From: AC-32 sp963719275
Lineage (GTDB): Bacteria > Actinomycetota > Thermoleophilia > Gaiellales > Gaiellaceae
NCBI GenBank assembly: GCA_963719275.1
Contig: CAVRBT010000020.1
Span: forward strand, 1 to 64,000
Length of the DNA: 64,000 nucleotides
Reading direction: 5' to 3'
How positions within the stretch are numbered: position 1 is the first letter of the stretch; the number at the start of each line of letters is the position of its first letter. Positions 25,001-34,616 of this stretch are shown here, in pieces. Position numbers and translations under genes: made by a program. The notes beneath the pieces are model-generated. The model had not been told where the DNA came from and searched no databases. It was given only the letters and a program-made list of their open reading frames with translations.

Positions 25001-26050
25001 CTAGTTGTCGTCGTAGAGCTCTTCGACGAAGCGCGAGAGCTCGTGCGCGGCGGCGCGGACGGAGCGGATCGCCTTCTCGTAGTCCATCCGCACCGGCCCG
25101 AGCAGCGTGACGGCCCCGAGCGTGCGGTTTGTGAGCCCGTATGCGGCGCCGACCAGCGACAGCTCCCGCAGCGCCGGATGCTCGAGCTCGGGGCCCACGC
25201 GCACGAACGGGCGGCGCGGATCGAGCGCCTGGCTCAGCACCTCGAGCAAGGCCGCGCGCTTCTCGAGCACCTCGAGCAGGCGCTGGTAGCTCTCGAGCTC
25301 GCGTCCGTGGAGGTCCTCGAGCAGCCCCGCGGTGCCGCCGACGTAGAGGCTCTGCTCCTCCGCGGCGAGGGCCTCGTCGAAGAGCGGCCGCAGCGTCGCG
25401 AGGAAGCCGGTCTCGCGCGCGCCGAGGCCCGGCTCGCCGAGGCGGCGGCGCAGCGCATTGCTACCGAGCTCGAGGCCCGCGACCTGGTCGTTCAGGTACT
25501 GCGTCGCCCACGTCACGAGGCCGGTATCGACCGGCTGCTCGAAGCGGAAGACCCGCTTCGTGACGCTACCCGTCGAGGTGATCACGACGACCATCACCAC
25601 CTGCGGCTGCAGGAGGAGCACCTCGACGTGCTTGACGGTTGCGCTCCCGAGCGGCGGCGCCGAGACGAGCGCGAGCAGGCGCGTCAGCTCGGAGAGCATC
25701 TCCGTCGTCGCCTGCAGGGCCAGGTCCACCTCGCTTCGCGCCGTCGTGAGGTCGAGCGGGAACCCTCCCGGCTGCGGGTCGAGACCCTCGAGCAGGCGAT
25801 CCGCGTAGTAGCGGTAGCCGCGCTCGGTCGGCACGCGCCCCGCCGAGGTGTGCGGGTGCATGAGCAGGCCCAGCTGCTCGAGCGCCGCGAGCTCGCTGCG
25901 AACGGTCGAGGTTGAGACCTTTAGTCCGGTCCGCTCAACAAGGGCGCGCGATCCCACCGGCTCCCGGCTCGCGACATACCCCTCGACGACCGCCCGCAGG
26001 ATCGTCCGCTGGCGCTCGGTGAGCTCCGGTTCGACGAGGCTTCTGTTCAC
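25001..26050 (-). CDS. hrcA: Heat-inducible transcription repressor HrcA
   Basis: Winged-helix repressor that binds CIRCE sites of groE/dnaK-type operons; 349 aa. N-terminal HTH region LTERQRTILRAVVEGYVASR, then GLKVSTSTVRSELAALEQLG and HTSAGRVPTERGYRYYAD. The C-terminal domain ends with AAYGLTNRTLGAVTLLGPVR. GTG 26050; no clear Shine-Dalgarno, 12 nt after hemW, so it probably depends on upstream translation. Confidence 0.96.
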   Translation of the reverse strand: MNRSLVEPELTERQRTILRAVVEGYVASREPVGSRALVERTGLKVSTSTVRSELAALEQLGLLMHPHTSAGRVPTERGYRYYADRLLEGLDPQPGGFPLDLTTARSEVDLALQATTEMLSELTRLLALVSAPPLGSATVKHVEVLLLQPQVVMVVVITSTGSVTKRVFRFEQPVDTGLVTWATQYLNDQVAGLELGSNALRRRLGEPGLGARETGFLATLRPLFDEALAAEEQSLYVGGTAGLLEDLHGRELESYQRLLEVLEKRAALLEVLSQALDPRRPFVRVGPELEHPALRELSLVGAAYGLTNRTLGAVTLLGPVRMDYEKAIRSVRAAAHELSRFVEELYDDN

Positions 26051-26062
26051 TTTGCAGGGATT

Positions 26063-27183
26063 TTAGGCGAGAAGCTCCGCCGTCACGCCGCCGCCAAGGA
26101 AGCGGCCGCGCTCGGTAAGCGTGAGAGCGTCGCCTGGCTCGCCGCGCCGGACCAGGCCCAACCGCTCGAGCCGGTCCACTGCGTCCGCGTCGACCGCTTC
26201 CGCGAGGCCCGCGAGCGACAAGGGCTCGTCGAGGCGCAAGCCAAGAAGCACGCGTTCGGAGCGGCGGACCTGCTCCGCCAACGGCTCGACCTCGCGCTCC
26301 GGCCGCTCCCCCGCGCGCAGCGACGCGAGGTAGCGCCCGAGTCGCGGCGTCGTCCGCCACCGCCGGCCATCGATTGTCGAGACTGCGCCGATCCCGAGAC
26401 CGAGGTAGTCTCGTCCGCGCCAGTAGGCGAGGTTGTGCCGCGAGCGCAGGTCGTGCCCGTCGACGAGCTGCGGCGGCCGGCAGAAGTTGGCCGTCTCGTA
26501 CCAGCGGTAGCCGGCCTCCGTCAGCCGAGCGACCACGCGCTCGAAGTACGTCTCCATCGCCTCGGCCTGACGCGCGAGCTCGGCGCCGTGCGCACGCGTG
26601 AAGCGCGTCCCCGGCTTCGCCTCCAGCTCGTAGCAGGAGAGGTGCTCCGGCTCGAGCGCCAGCGCCTCGCTCAGATCGGCGTTGAGGTCGGCGGCGCTCT
26701 GGCCGGGGATCCCGTAGATGAGATCGAGTGAGATGTTGTCAAACCTGGCATCACGGAGAGCGTAGACGGCGCGGCGGACGTCGTCCGGCCCGGCGCGGCG
26801 GTCGAGCACGGAGAGGAGCCGCGGCTGGAAGCTCTGCGCGCCCAGCGAGACCCTCGTGACGCCGCGGTCGCGCAAGAGGCCTGCCAGCTCGGGCGTCACC
26901 GTCTCCGGGTTTGCCTCGACGGTCACCTCCGCGGCCGAGGGAAGCGAGCGGAGGAGTCGCTCGAGCTCGCGCGGCTCGGTTAGCGTCGGCGTCCCGCCGC
27001 CGAGGAACAGGCTCTCCAACGGTGGCGCGAAAACCTCCCGCTCGAGCGCCAGCTCCGCGAGCAGCGCGTCGACATACACGCCGTGCTGGCCGTTTCGCCC
27101 AACGACCGTGACGAAGTCGCAGTAGCCGCAGCGCGACGCGCAGAACGGGAGATGGACGTACAGGTGCCTGACGCTGCCCGCGC

Positions 27184-27187
<4 letters not shown>
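26063..27187 (-). CDS. hemW: Heme chaperone HemW (HemN-like radical SAM)
   Basis: 374 aa. The radical-SAM cluster is CASRCGYCDF; HemW proteins bind heme and lack the extra Cys of coproporphyrinogen dehydrogenase HemN. Other blocks: SLFLGGGTPTLTEP, VEANPETVTPE, SLGAQSFQPRLLSVL, DLIYGIPGQS and HNLAYWRGRDYLGLGIGA. ATG 27187 overlaps the lepA stop (ATGA). The short length and lack of the HemN N-terminal extension favour HemW. Confidence 0.92.
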
Positions 27188-28977
<1,790 letters not shown>

Positions 28978-28980
28978 GGG

Positions 28981-29478
28981 CTACTGAGCGTAGCGGCGTT
29001 CGAGCCGCATCAGGCGGTGCGGAAGGCCGTCCTCCTCGACGTCGCGCACGTGCCTGAAGCCGGCCTTCTCGAACGCCCTCCACGAGCGGCGATTCGGCTC
29101 CTCGATCGTGGCCACGCACGCCTGCGTCTCCGGTCGGGCGAAGACGACCTCGCGCGTGAACCGCTCGAGGACCTGCGGCCCGAGGCCACGGCCCGTCGCG
29201 TCCTCCTCGCCGATCAGCAGGTCGACTCCGGCGAGCCCCTCGTCCGGGCCGACGACCTCCTCCCACTCCGGGTGGTCGGAAACGAGGTAGGTCTGGATCA
29301 TTCCGACGGCGCTCCCGTCGACCACGATCAGGTAGTACGCGGACGGGTCCCGGCCGGCCAGGGCGTCCTCGGCGTGGGCCAGGCTCTCGTCTCCCCACCA
29401 GCGGCGCACGTGCTCGCGGCTCAACCAGTCGCGCAGGAGCGGCAGGTGCTCTTGGCGGAACGGCTCGAAGGCGATCAC
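28981..29478 (-). CDS. GNAT acetyltransferase (Acetyltransf_8/AAC(6')-like)
   Basis: 165 aa from GTG 29478, which overlaps the murJ stop (GTGA). N-terminal FRQEHLPLLRDWLSREHVRR, the middle YYLIVVDGSAVGMIQTYLVS, the acetyl-CoA loop EDATGRGLGPQVL and the final RSWRAFEKAGFRHVRDVEED are characteristic of this GNAT branch, which includes aminoglycoside 6'-acetyltransferases and siderophore acylases. The substrate is unknown, and resistance cannot be assumed. It is translationally coupled to murJ, odd for a resistance enzyme. Confidence 0.83.
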   Translation of the reverse strand: MIAFEPFRQEHLPLLRDWLSREHVRRWWGDESLAHAEDALAGRDPSAYYLIVVDGSAVGMIQTYLVSDHPEWEEVVGPDEGLAGVDLLIGEEDATGRGLGPQVLERFTREVVFARPETQACVATIEEPNRRSWRAFEKAGFRHVRDVEEDGLPHRLMRLERRYAQ

Positions 29479-31055
29479 GCCGTCGTGCCGCGCCTGCGCA
29501 GCGACAGCAGCGCCCGCAGCTCGCGCACGCCGAGCACGCGGCACGCGAGCGTGTAGGCGAAGGCCGACCCCGCGAGCGCGAGCCCGAGCGAGACGATCTG
29601 CGCGCCGAGCGAGCGCCCGAGGCCCTCGTCGAGGCCGCGCCAGCATGCGTAGGCGACCGCGCCCGAGACCGCCGAGGCGACCACGATCTTCGCGAACGCC
29701 CGCGCGGTCTCCCCGAACTCGATTCGCCGCAGGCGGCGGCGCAGGAGCTCGAGCAGCGCCGCGGTGCCGGCGATGTTCACGAACGTCGTCGAGAGCGGGA
29801 TCCCCCAGGTGCCGAAGCGGTAGAACACGGCGTCGAGCGCCGCGTTCAGGCCGAGGTTCCCCAGCGCGACCCAGGTCGGGATCCACGGCGACTGGAGGCT
29901 GAAGAAGGCGCGGTTCAGCATCAGCATCGTCCCGTTGAAGGTGAGGCCGGCGGCGAAGGCGGCGAGCGCTCCCGCGACCACGTGGGTCTGGTCGGGAGCG
30001 AAATCGCCCCGCTGGTAGAGGAGCCGCACGATCGGCTCCGCCAACACGGCCGACATCACGCTCGCGGGCACGAGCAGGAACGCGATCTGGCGCAGGCCGA
30101 GGCCGACGGTGTGCCGGAAGCCGTCGAGGTCTCCGCGGGCGGCCAGGCGCGAGAGCAACGGGAACAGCACGGTCGCGACGGCGACCGAGAACATTCCCTG
30201 CGGGAGCATGTAGATCCGGAACGCCTTGTCGATCGCCGTCGGCGCGAGCTCGGGATCGATCAGCCGCGAGGCGAAGATCGAGTCGACGACGAGGTTGAAG
30301 TTGATCAGGCCGAGGCCGATCGTCACCGGCACCATCAGCACGAAGACACGGCGCACGGCCGGGTCGCGCCAGTCGAGCACGACCTGCAGGCGGCCGTCGA
30401 GGCCGCGCAACCAGGGAAGCGGCAGCAGCACCTGGATCACCGTCCCGATCAGGATCGAGACGGCGTAGACGTAGAGCTGCGCGTCGATGGAGTCGGCGTT
30501 CGGGACGCCGAGCACCAGGCCGAGGATGATCGCGATGTTCCAGAAGACCGGCGACAGCGCCGGGACGGTGAAGTGCTCGTAGCTGTTGAGGATCCCGACG
30601 ATGACGCCGGAGACGCCGAGCAGCGCGACGATCGGGAACAGGACGCGCGAGAGGCCGATCGCGAGCTGCTTGTCGCCGCCCGGGTCGCCGAAGGGGGCGA
30701 TCACGAGCGGTGCGAGGACGATGAGGAGCGCGCTTAGCGCGCCGAGGCCGAGCAGCATCAGCCAGAAGAGGCTCGAAGCGACGCGCCAGGCGCGCTTGCG
30801 GTCGCCTCGCTCGAGCAGCTCGCTGAAGACGGGGACGAAGGCGGAGGAAAGCGCCGCGTCCGCAACGAGCGAGCGCACGAGGTTCGGCACCTGGAAGGCG
30901 ACCGTGAACGCGTTGATCTTCCCGGCGGCGCCGAAGTAGTAGGCCGCCACGATCTCGCGAACGAGGCCGAGGATGCGAGAGAGCCCGGTGGCGAGCGCGA
31001 AGATCGCCGTCGACCACGCCAGCCGCCGGCCGCGGGCCGCGGGTTGCTCGTCCAC
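29475..31055 (-). CDS. murJ: Lipid II flippase MurJ
   Basis: Moves lipid II across the membrane for peptidoglycan synthesis; 526 aa with about 14 hydrophobic segments. The start of the fold is STAIFALATGLSRILGLVRE, followed by AFQVPNLVRSLVADAALSSA and FVPVFSELLERGD. The mid-protein GLINFNLVVDSIFAS and PQGMFSVAVATVLFPLLSR are MviN/MurJ hallmarks. GTG 31055. It is divergent from rpsT and first of ten minus-strand genes to yqeY. Confidence 0.95.
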   Translation of the reverse strand: MDEQPAARGRRLAWSTAIFALATGLSRILGLVREIVAAYYFGAAGKINAFTVAFQVPNLVRSLVADAALSSAFVPVFSELLERGDRKRAWRVASSLFWLMLLGLGALSALLIVLAPLVIAPFGDPGGDKQLAIGLSRVLFPIVALLGVSGVIVGILNSYEHFTVPALSPVFWNIAIILGLVLGVPNADSIDAQLYVYAVSILIGTVIQVLLPLPWLRGLDGRLQVVLDWRDPAVRRVFVLMVPVTIGLGLINFNLVVDSIFASRLIDPELAPTAIDKAFRIYMLPQGMFSVAVATVLFPLLSRLAARGDLDGFRHTVGLGLRQIAFLLVPASVMSAVLAEPIVRLLYQRGDFAPDQTHVVAGALAAFAAGLTFNGTMLMLNRAFFSLQSPWIPTWVALGNLGLNAALDAVFYRFGTWGIPLSTTFVNIAGTAALLELLRRRLRRIEFGETARAFAKIVVASAVSGAVAYACWRGLDEGLGRSLGAQIVSLGLALAGSAFAYTLACRVLGVRELRALLSLRRRGTTA

Positions 31056-31079
31056 GCGCGCGAGTATAGGAACGGCCGC

Positions 31080-31135
31080 AGCCGGATCCGGCTCGCGCTG
31101 CTACCATCGCAGCGCCCGCCCAGCGGGCATTTTTC
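31080..31135 (+). promoter_or_regulatory. rpsT leader: palindrome and terminator-like hairpin at the start codon
   Basis: A 14-bp palindrome AGCCGGATCCGGCT (31080-31093) is followed by GCCCGC-CCA-GCGGGC (31114-31128) and ATTTTTC. The hairpin plus T5 looks like an intrinsic terminator but ends only 6 nt before the rpsT ATG, where no Shine-Dalgarno is seen. It may be an attenuator or autoregulatory site of S20. Confidence 0.55.
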
Positions 31136-31140
31136 ACGTC

Positions 31141-31413
31141 ATGCCGAACATCAAGCAGCAGAAGAAGCGGGTCCGGGTCGCCGCCCAGGAGCGGCTCGAG
31201 AACCTGCGCTACGTCTCGACGATCAAGACGTACACGCGCCGCCTGCGCGCCGCCGTGGAGGACGGCGACCAGAAGCGGATCGCGGAGGAGCACCGCACGC
31301 TCGTCCGCTGGATCGACAGGGCCTCGGCGCAGGGCGCTCTACACCGCAACGCGGCGGCGCGGAAGAAGTCGCAGGCGGCGAAGCTCGCCTCCGGCGCGTC
31401 GGATTCCGCCTAG
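31141..31413 (+). CDS. rpsT: 30S ribosomal protein S20
   Basis: 90 aa, highly basic, all-helical. It begins MPNIKQQKKRVRVAAQERLE and has the typical second half (WIDRASAQGALHRNAAARKK). ATG 31141 is chosen because it gives the family N-terminus; there is no clear Shine-Dalgarno, and a terminator-like hairpin with a T-run lies immediately upstream. Its stop TAG shares the palindrome CTAG with the holA stop on the opposite strand, so both genes end in the same 4 bp. Confidence 0.97.
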   Translation: MPNIKQQKKRVRVAAQERLENLRYVSTIKTYTRRLRAAVEDGDQKRIAEEHRTLVRWIDRASAQGALHRNAAARKKSQAAKLASGASDSA

Positions 31414-32408
31414 GCGGCCGGCATCGCGGCTGGGCCGCGCGTGATCTCGACGAGCGTCCGGGCGAAGACGAGCTCGCCTGGCAGCTTGCTGCCACCTTTG
31501 AGTCCCCAGTCGAGCTCCGCGAGCTTGACGACCGCCGTGCCGAGCTCCTCGGGACTGAAGTTCCGCGCCTGTTCGTACAGCTTTCGCACGTAGAACTGAT
31601 TTCGCTTCAGGCGCTCGGCGGCAGCTCCCGGCGGGACGCCTTGCGCGTCGAGTGCCTGGCACTCGCGGACACGCGAGATGTGGTTGGTGAGGAGGCCGGC
31701 GGTCCGGAGGAGGACGTCGCGCGGCGCATCGCCCGAGCGTTCGACCAGCCGCTCGCCGGCTGCTAGCGCCGCCGCGACGTCACGCCGACCCCACGCGTCG
31801 GTGAGGTCGAACGGTGGGATCTCGGCCCGTGCTGGCACGAGGTCGGCGACTTCGCGCTCCATGATGTGCTCGCCGGCGGCCCAGGTCGTGAGCTTGTCGA
31901 CCTCGGTCAGGATCTCGTCGGCGTTGTCGCCCACGAGCTCGACCAGCGCGCGGGCGGCGTCGCGGTCGATCTGGACGCCGCGCTCCGTGAATTGCTGCTC
32001 GACCCATTTCGGCAAGTCGGCCTTGCTGCCACGACCCTTTGTCGGGAGGTCGTAGACGAGGACTTCGCCTGCCTTGGCCACGGCCTTCGCAAGCGCGGAG
32101 TCGCGCTTGACCGCATCGCCGACGAGGGCCAGGACGGTCGTCGGGGCGGGTCGCTTCAGATACTCCTCGACGGCCTTCACGTCCGCTGCCTTCCAGCGCT
32201 CGACGCTGTCGACGACGACGAGCCGCCGCTCGACCGTGAAGAGGCCGAGCGCGTTGGAGGCCGCCGCGACGTCCTCGCCGGTCGCATCGTGGGCGCTCAG
32301 ATGCTCGGTCGCCTCCTCGCCGACGCGGTCGCGGAGGCGGCGCAGGGCGCGGGTGACCTTCGGGCGGTCGGTGCCGATGATCAGGTACGCGGAACGGAGC
32401 TCTGCCAC
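31410..32408 (-). CDS. holA: DNA polymerase III delta subunit
   Basis: Clamp-loader delta subunit that opens the beta clamp; 332 aa. AYLIIGTDRPKVTRALRRLR marks domain 1, ALGLFTVERRLVVVDSVERW and KRDSALAKAVAKAGEV follow, and domain III ends with ERLKRNQFYVRKLYEQARNF. GTG 32408 lies inside the comEC end (28-nt overlap). The comEA-comEC-holA order is common in bacteria. The convergent rpsT shares the stop palindrome. Confidence 0.92.
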   Translation of the reverse strand: MAELRSAYLIIGTDRPKVTRALRRLRDRVGEEATEHLSAHDATGEDVAAASNALGLFTVERRLVVVDSVERWKAADVKAVEEYLKRPAPTTVLALVGDAVKRDSALAKAVAKAGEVLVYDLPTKGRGSKADLPKWVEQQFTERGVQIDRDAARALVELVGDNADEILTEVDKLTTWAAGEHIMEREVADLVPARAEIPPFDLTDAWGRRDVAAALAAGERLVERSGDAPRDVLLRTAGLLTNHISRVRECQALDAQGVPPGAAAERLKRNQFYVRKLYEQARNFSPEELGTAVVKLAELDWGLKGGSKLPGELVFARTLVEITRGPAAMPAA

Positions 32409-33826
32409 CGGCGCCAAGCATAGGCGCCGACTACGGCGGTAACGAGCAGGAGCTCCACGAGCGAGCGCCCGGAGGTGACCTGGGCGCCGGGGACGGCGGC
32501 GACGGCGTGCGCGCAGGCCGCGAGGTACGCCGCGCACCACCCGTTCAGCCAGGCGAGCGCGGCCGCGGCGGGCGGCGAGACGAGGCCGACCAGCGCAGCT
32601 GCGAAGGCGAGCCCCAGCAGCGGCGGGACGGCCGGCGCCGCGAGCGCGTTCGCGGGGACGGTGAGCAGCGGGACCGCGTGGAACTGGAGCCAAAGGATCG
32701 GTGCGGTCGCAACACCGCACGCCGTCGAGACCGCGATCACGGCGGCGAGCTTCGCCGGGACCGGGTAGCCGTCTAGCACGCGTAGAAGCGGCGGCACGAG
32801 CACGAAGATCGCCGCGACCGCCGCGAAGGAGAGCTGGAAGCCGGGATCGAGCAGTGTGTACGGGTTCCACGCCAGGAGGACGAGGGCGCCGAGCAGGAAG
32901 AAGTGCCAGCGGTCGACGGGCCTCGCCGCGAGCCACGCCAGGGAGACCAGCGCGCCCGACACGCCCGCGCGGATGACGGAGGGCTGTGCGCCGACCGCGA
33001 GGACGTAGGCGGCGATGGCCGCGAGCGCGCCGACCTGCCCGAGCCAGCGCGGGATGCCCAACAGCCACGCAAGGGCGAGCGCGCCCGCCGCGACGAGGAC
33101 GACGTTTTGCCCCGAGACCGCAAGGAGGTGGTAGAGGCCCGAGGCTCGGAAGTCCTGTCGCAGCCCGTCGGGCAGCGACTGCTCGTCGCCGAGGACCACA
33201 CCTTCGACGATGCCGCGGCGCTCGGCCTCGAGGCCCGGCGCGATCGAGCGGGCGAGCCCCTCCCGCAGGCGGTCGGCGATCCCGCCGATGCCGCCACGGC
33301 GGCCGATGAGCCGCCAGCGGTCAGCGCGCAGGACGACGTGCACGCCGCGGTGACGGAGCCAGCTCGTCTCGTCGAAGCCGTTCTTCGCGGGTCGCGGGAG
33401 ACGCACCGTCGCGACGGTCTCGATCACGGCACCCTGAGGCGGCGAGCGGCCGAGTGGGAGCTCGAGCAGCACGGCCTCTCGGAAACGGAAGCGGCCGAAC
33501 CGGCGCACCTCCGCAAGAACTCGCAACTCAAAGCGCGAGCGGCGCGGCGGCGCGGTGACGGTCAGCTCGCTTCTCTCTGCGGTGTCCACCCGCGCGAGGA
33601 GCTCGCTGCGGTCGAGTGCGTCGAGCCGGGCGCTGCCCCACCACCAACCAAGGAACAGGAGCGCCGCGACGAACACATGCGGCCGGCGGTTGTCGCCGAC
33701 CGCCAGGGCGCCTGCCGCGAGCGCCGCGGTCGCGCCGAGGGCGACGAGCGCCGACCCTCGGATGACGCTGGCGGCTGCAAGCCCGGCGCAGAGCGCAGCG
33801 GCGTACCGGTGCGGCGAGACGCTCAC
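32381..33826 (-). CDS. comEC: ComEC/Rec2 competence channel without metallo-beta-lactamase domain
   Basis: Membrane DNA-uptake channel; 481 aa. N-terminal membrane segments and a soluble OB-like DUF4131 region (residues 60-180) precede the competence domain, with FRASGLYHLLAVSGQNVVLV, GAQPSVIRAGVSGALVSLAW and DPGFQLSFAAVAAIFVLVPP. Many ComEC proteins continue into an MBL nuclease-like domain of about 250 residues, but this one ends shortly after the last membrane helix. GTG start overlaps the comEA stop (GTGA). Confidence 0.92.
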   Translation of the reverse strand: MSVSPHRYAAALCAGLAAASVIRGSALVALGATAALAAGALAVGDNRRPHVFVAALLFLGWWWGSARLDALDRSELLARVDTAERSELTVTAPPRRSRFELRVLAEVRRFGRFRFREAVLLELPLGRSPPQGAVIETVATVRLPRPAKNGFDETSWLRHRGVHVVLRADRWRLIGRRGGIGGIADRLREGLARSIAPGLEAERRGIVEGVVLGDEQSLPDGLRQDFRASGLYHLLAVSGQNVVLVAAGALALAWLLGIPRWLGQVGALAAIAAYVLAVGAQPSVIRAGVSGALVSLAWLAARPVDRWHFFLLGALVLLAWNPYTLLDPGFQLSFAAVAAIFVLVPPLLRVLDGYPVPAKLAAVIAVSTACGVATAPILWLQFHAVPLLTVPANALAAPAVPPLLGLAFAAALVGLVSPPAAAALAWLNGWCAAYLAACAHAVAAVPGAQVTSGRSLVELLLVTAVVGAYAWRRWQSSVPRT

Positions 33827-34413
33827 GGGACGACCAGCTCGCGGAGCTGCTCGAGTCGCTTCGGCCCGATCCCCGGGACGGCGTCGAGCTCGTCGACCGA
33901 GGAGAACGCGCCGTGCTTCTCGCGGTAGTCGAGAATCTTCTGTGCGGTCGCCGGCCCGACGCCGGGCAGCGTGTCGAGCTGCTCGAGCGTCGCCGTGCTC
34001 AACTGCACAGGCCCCGCCGGGACACCGGGGGAGGATGCGCTCCCGGCGGCGCCCGGCGCGCCTCGCTGTGGGACGACGACCTGCTCGCCGTCGGCGAGCG
34101 GTGCCGCGAGGTTCACCTGCGCGAGGTCGGCCTTCGCCGTGGTCCCGCCTGCGCGGGTGACGGCGTCCGCGATCCGCGAGTCTTGCGGGAGCCGGTACAA
34201 GCCCGGCCGGCGCACGGCTCCGACCACGTCCACCACCACCCGCGAGGAGGGAAGGCCGGTCACGCCCGCCGCGGCGGCCGGCGGTGGGGGGAGAGGCTCC
34301 GCCTGTGTGGTCGTTCCCGCGCCCAGGACGAAGCGCCCCAGGACCAGGATCGCGGCGAGCGTTCCGGCGGCGGCCAGCAGCAAGCGCCGCCGCTGGAGGA
34401 GGAATTCCGGCAT
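33823..34413 (-). CDS. comEA: ComEA helix-hairpin-helix DNA-binding protein
   Basis: Surface DNA receptor for transformation; 196 aa. A single N-terminal membrane anchor (RRLLLAAAGTLAAILVLGRF) is followed by a Pro/Ala linker, an SLBB-type domain (VVVDVVGAVRRPGLYRLPQD) and two HhH motifs (LDTLPGVGPATAQKILDYRE, DELDAVPGIGPKRLEQLREL). ATG 34413. It leads comEC-holA. An 8-bp hairpin lies in its leader. Confidence 0.95.
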   Translation of the reverse strand: MPEFLLQRRRLLLAAAGTLAAILVLGRFVLGAGTTTQAEPLPPPPAAAAGVTGLPSSRVVVDVVGAVRRPGLYRLPQDSRIADAVTRAGGTTAKADLAQVNLAAPLADGEQVVVPQRGAPGAAGSASSPGVPAGPVQLSTATLEQLDTLPGVGPATAQKILDYREKHGAFSSVDELDAVPGIGPKRLEQLRELVVP

Positions 34414-34433
34414 GGGTCGAGCGTGCCGAAGGA

Positions 34434-34496
34434 GGTCTCACGGGTGTGAGACCGCTTCGTGCCGGAAGTGCCACGAATCCGGCACGGAATCGGCAC
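34434..34496 (-). promoter_or_regulatory. comEA leader hairpin and shared 14-mer
   Basis: GGTCTCAC / GTGAGACC (34434-34441 and 34446-34453) is a perfect 8-bp hairpin 20 nt before the comEA start. Farther upstream, CACGGAATCGGCAC (34483-34496) repeats the motif found upstream of phoH (21046-21059), within a short series of GCACG-AATCCGG-like units. No T-run. Probably regulatory. Confidence 0.4.
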
Positions 34497-34572
34497 GAAG
34501 GCATGACACTCTTGCGCGCCTTTGGGCGGTACCGTCCCTAACCCCCACCCACCCAGGGGCGCGCGTGAACAA

Positions 34573-34599
34573 GAACGGGCGGGCATGGGCCGCCCGTTC
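34573..34599 (-). terminator. Stem-loop after leuS
   Basis: GAACGGGCGG / CCGCCCGTTC, perfect 10 bp with a 7-nt loop, about 20 nt beyond the leuS stop. No long T-run follows, but position and stability suit a leuS terminator. Confidence 0.55.
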
Positions 34600-34616
34600 A
34601 GCGAGGGCAGGCTCCG

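Noticed and set aside
25001..26062. CIRCE operator near hrcA-dnaJ
   Set aside because: No TTAGCACTC-N9-GAGTGCTAA-like repeat was found upstream of hemW, hrcA or dnaJ.
28981..29478. Aminoglycoside resistance gene
   Set aside because: Family similarity alone; position inside a housekeeping operon argues against acquired resistance.
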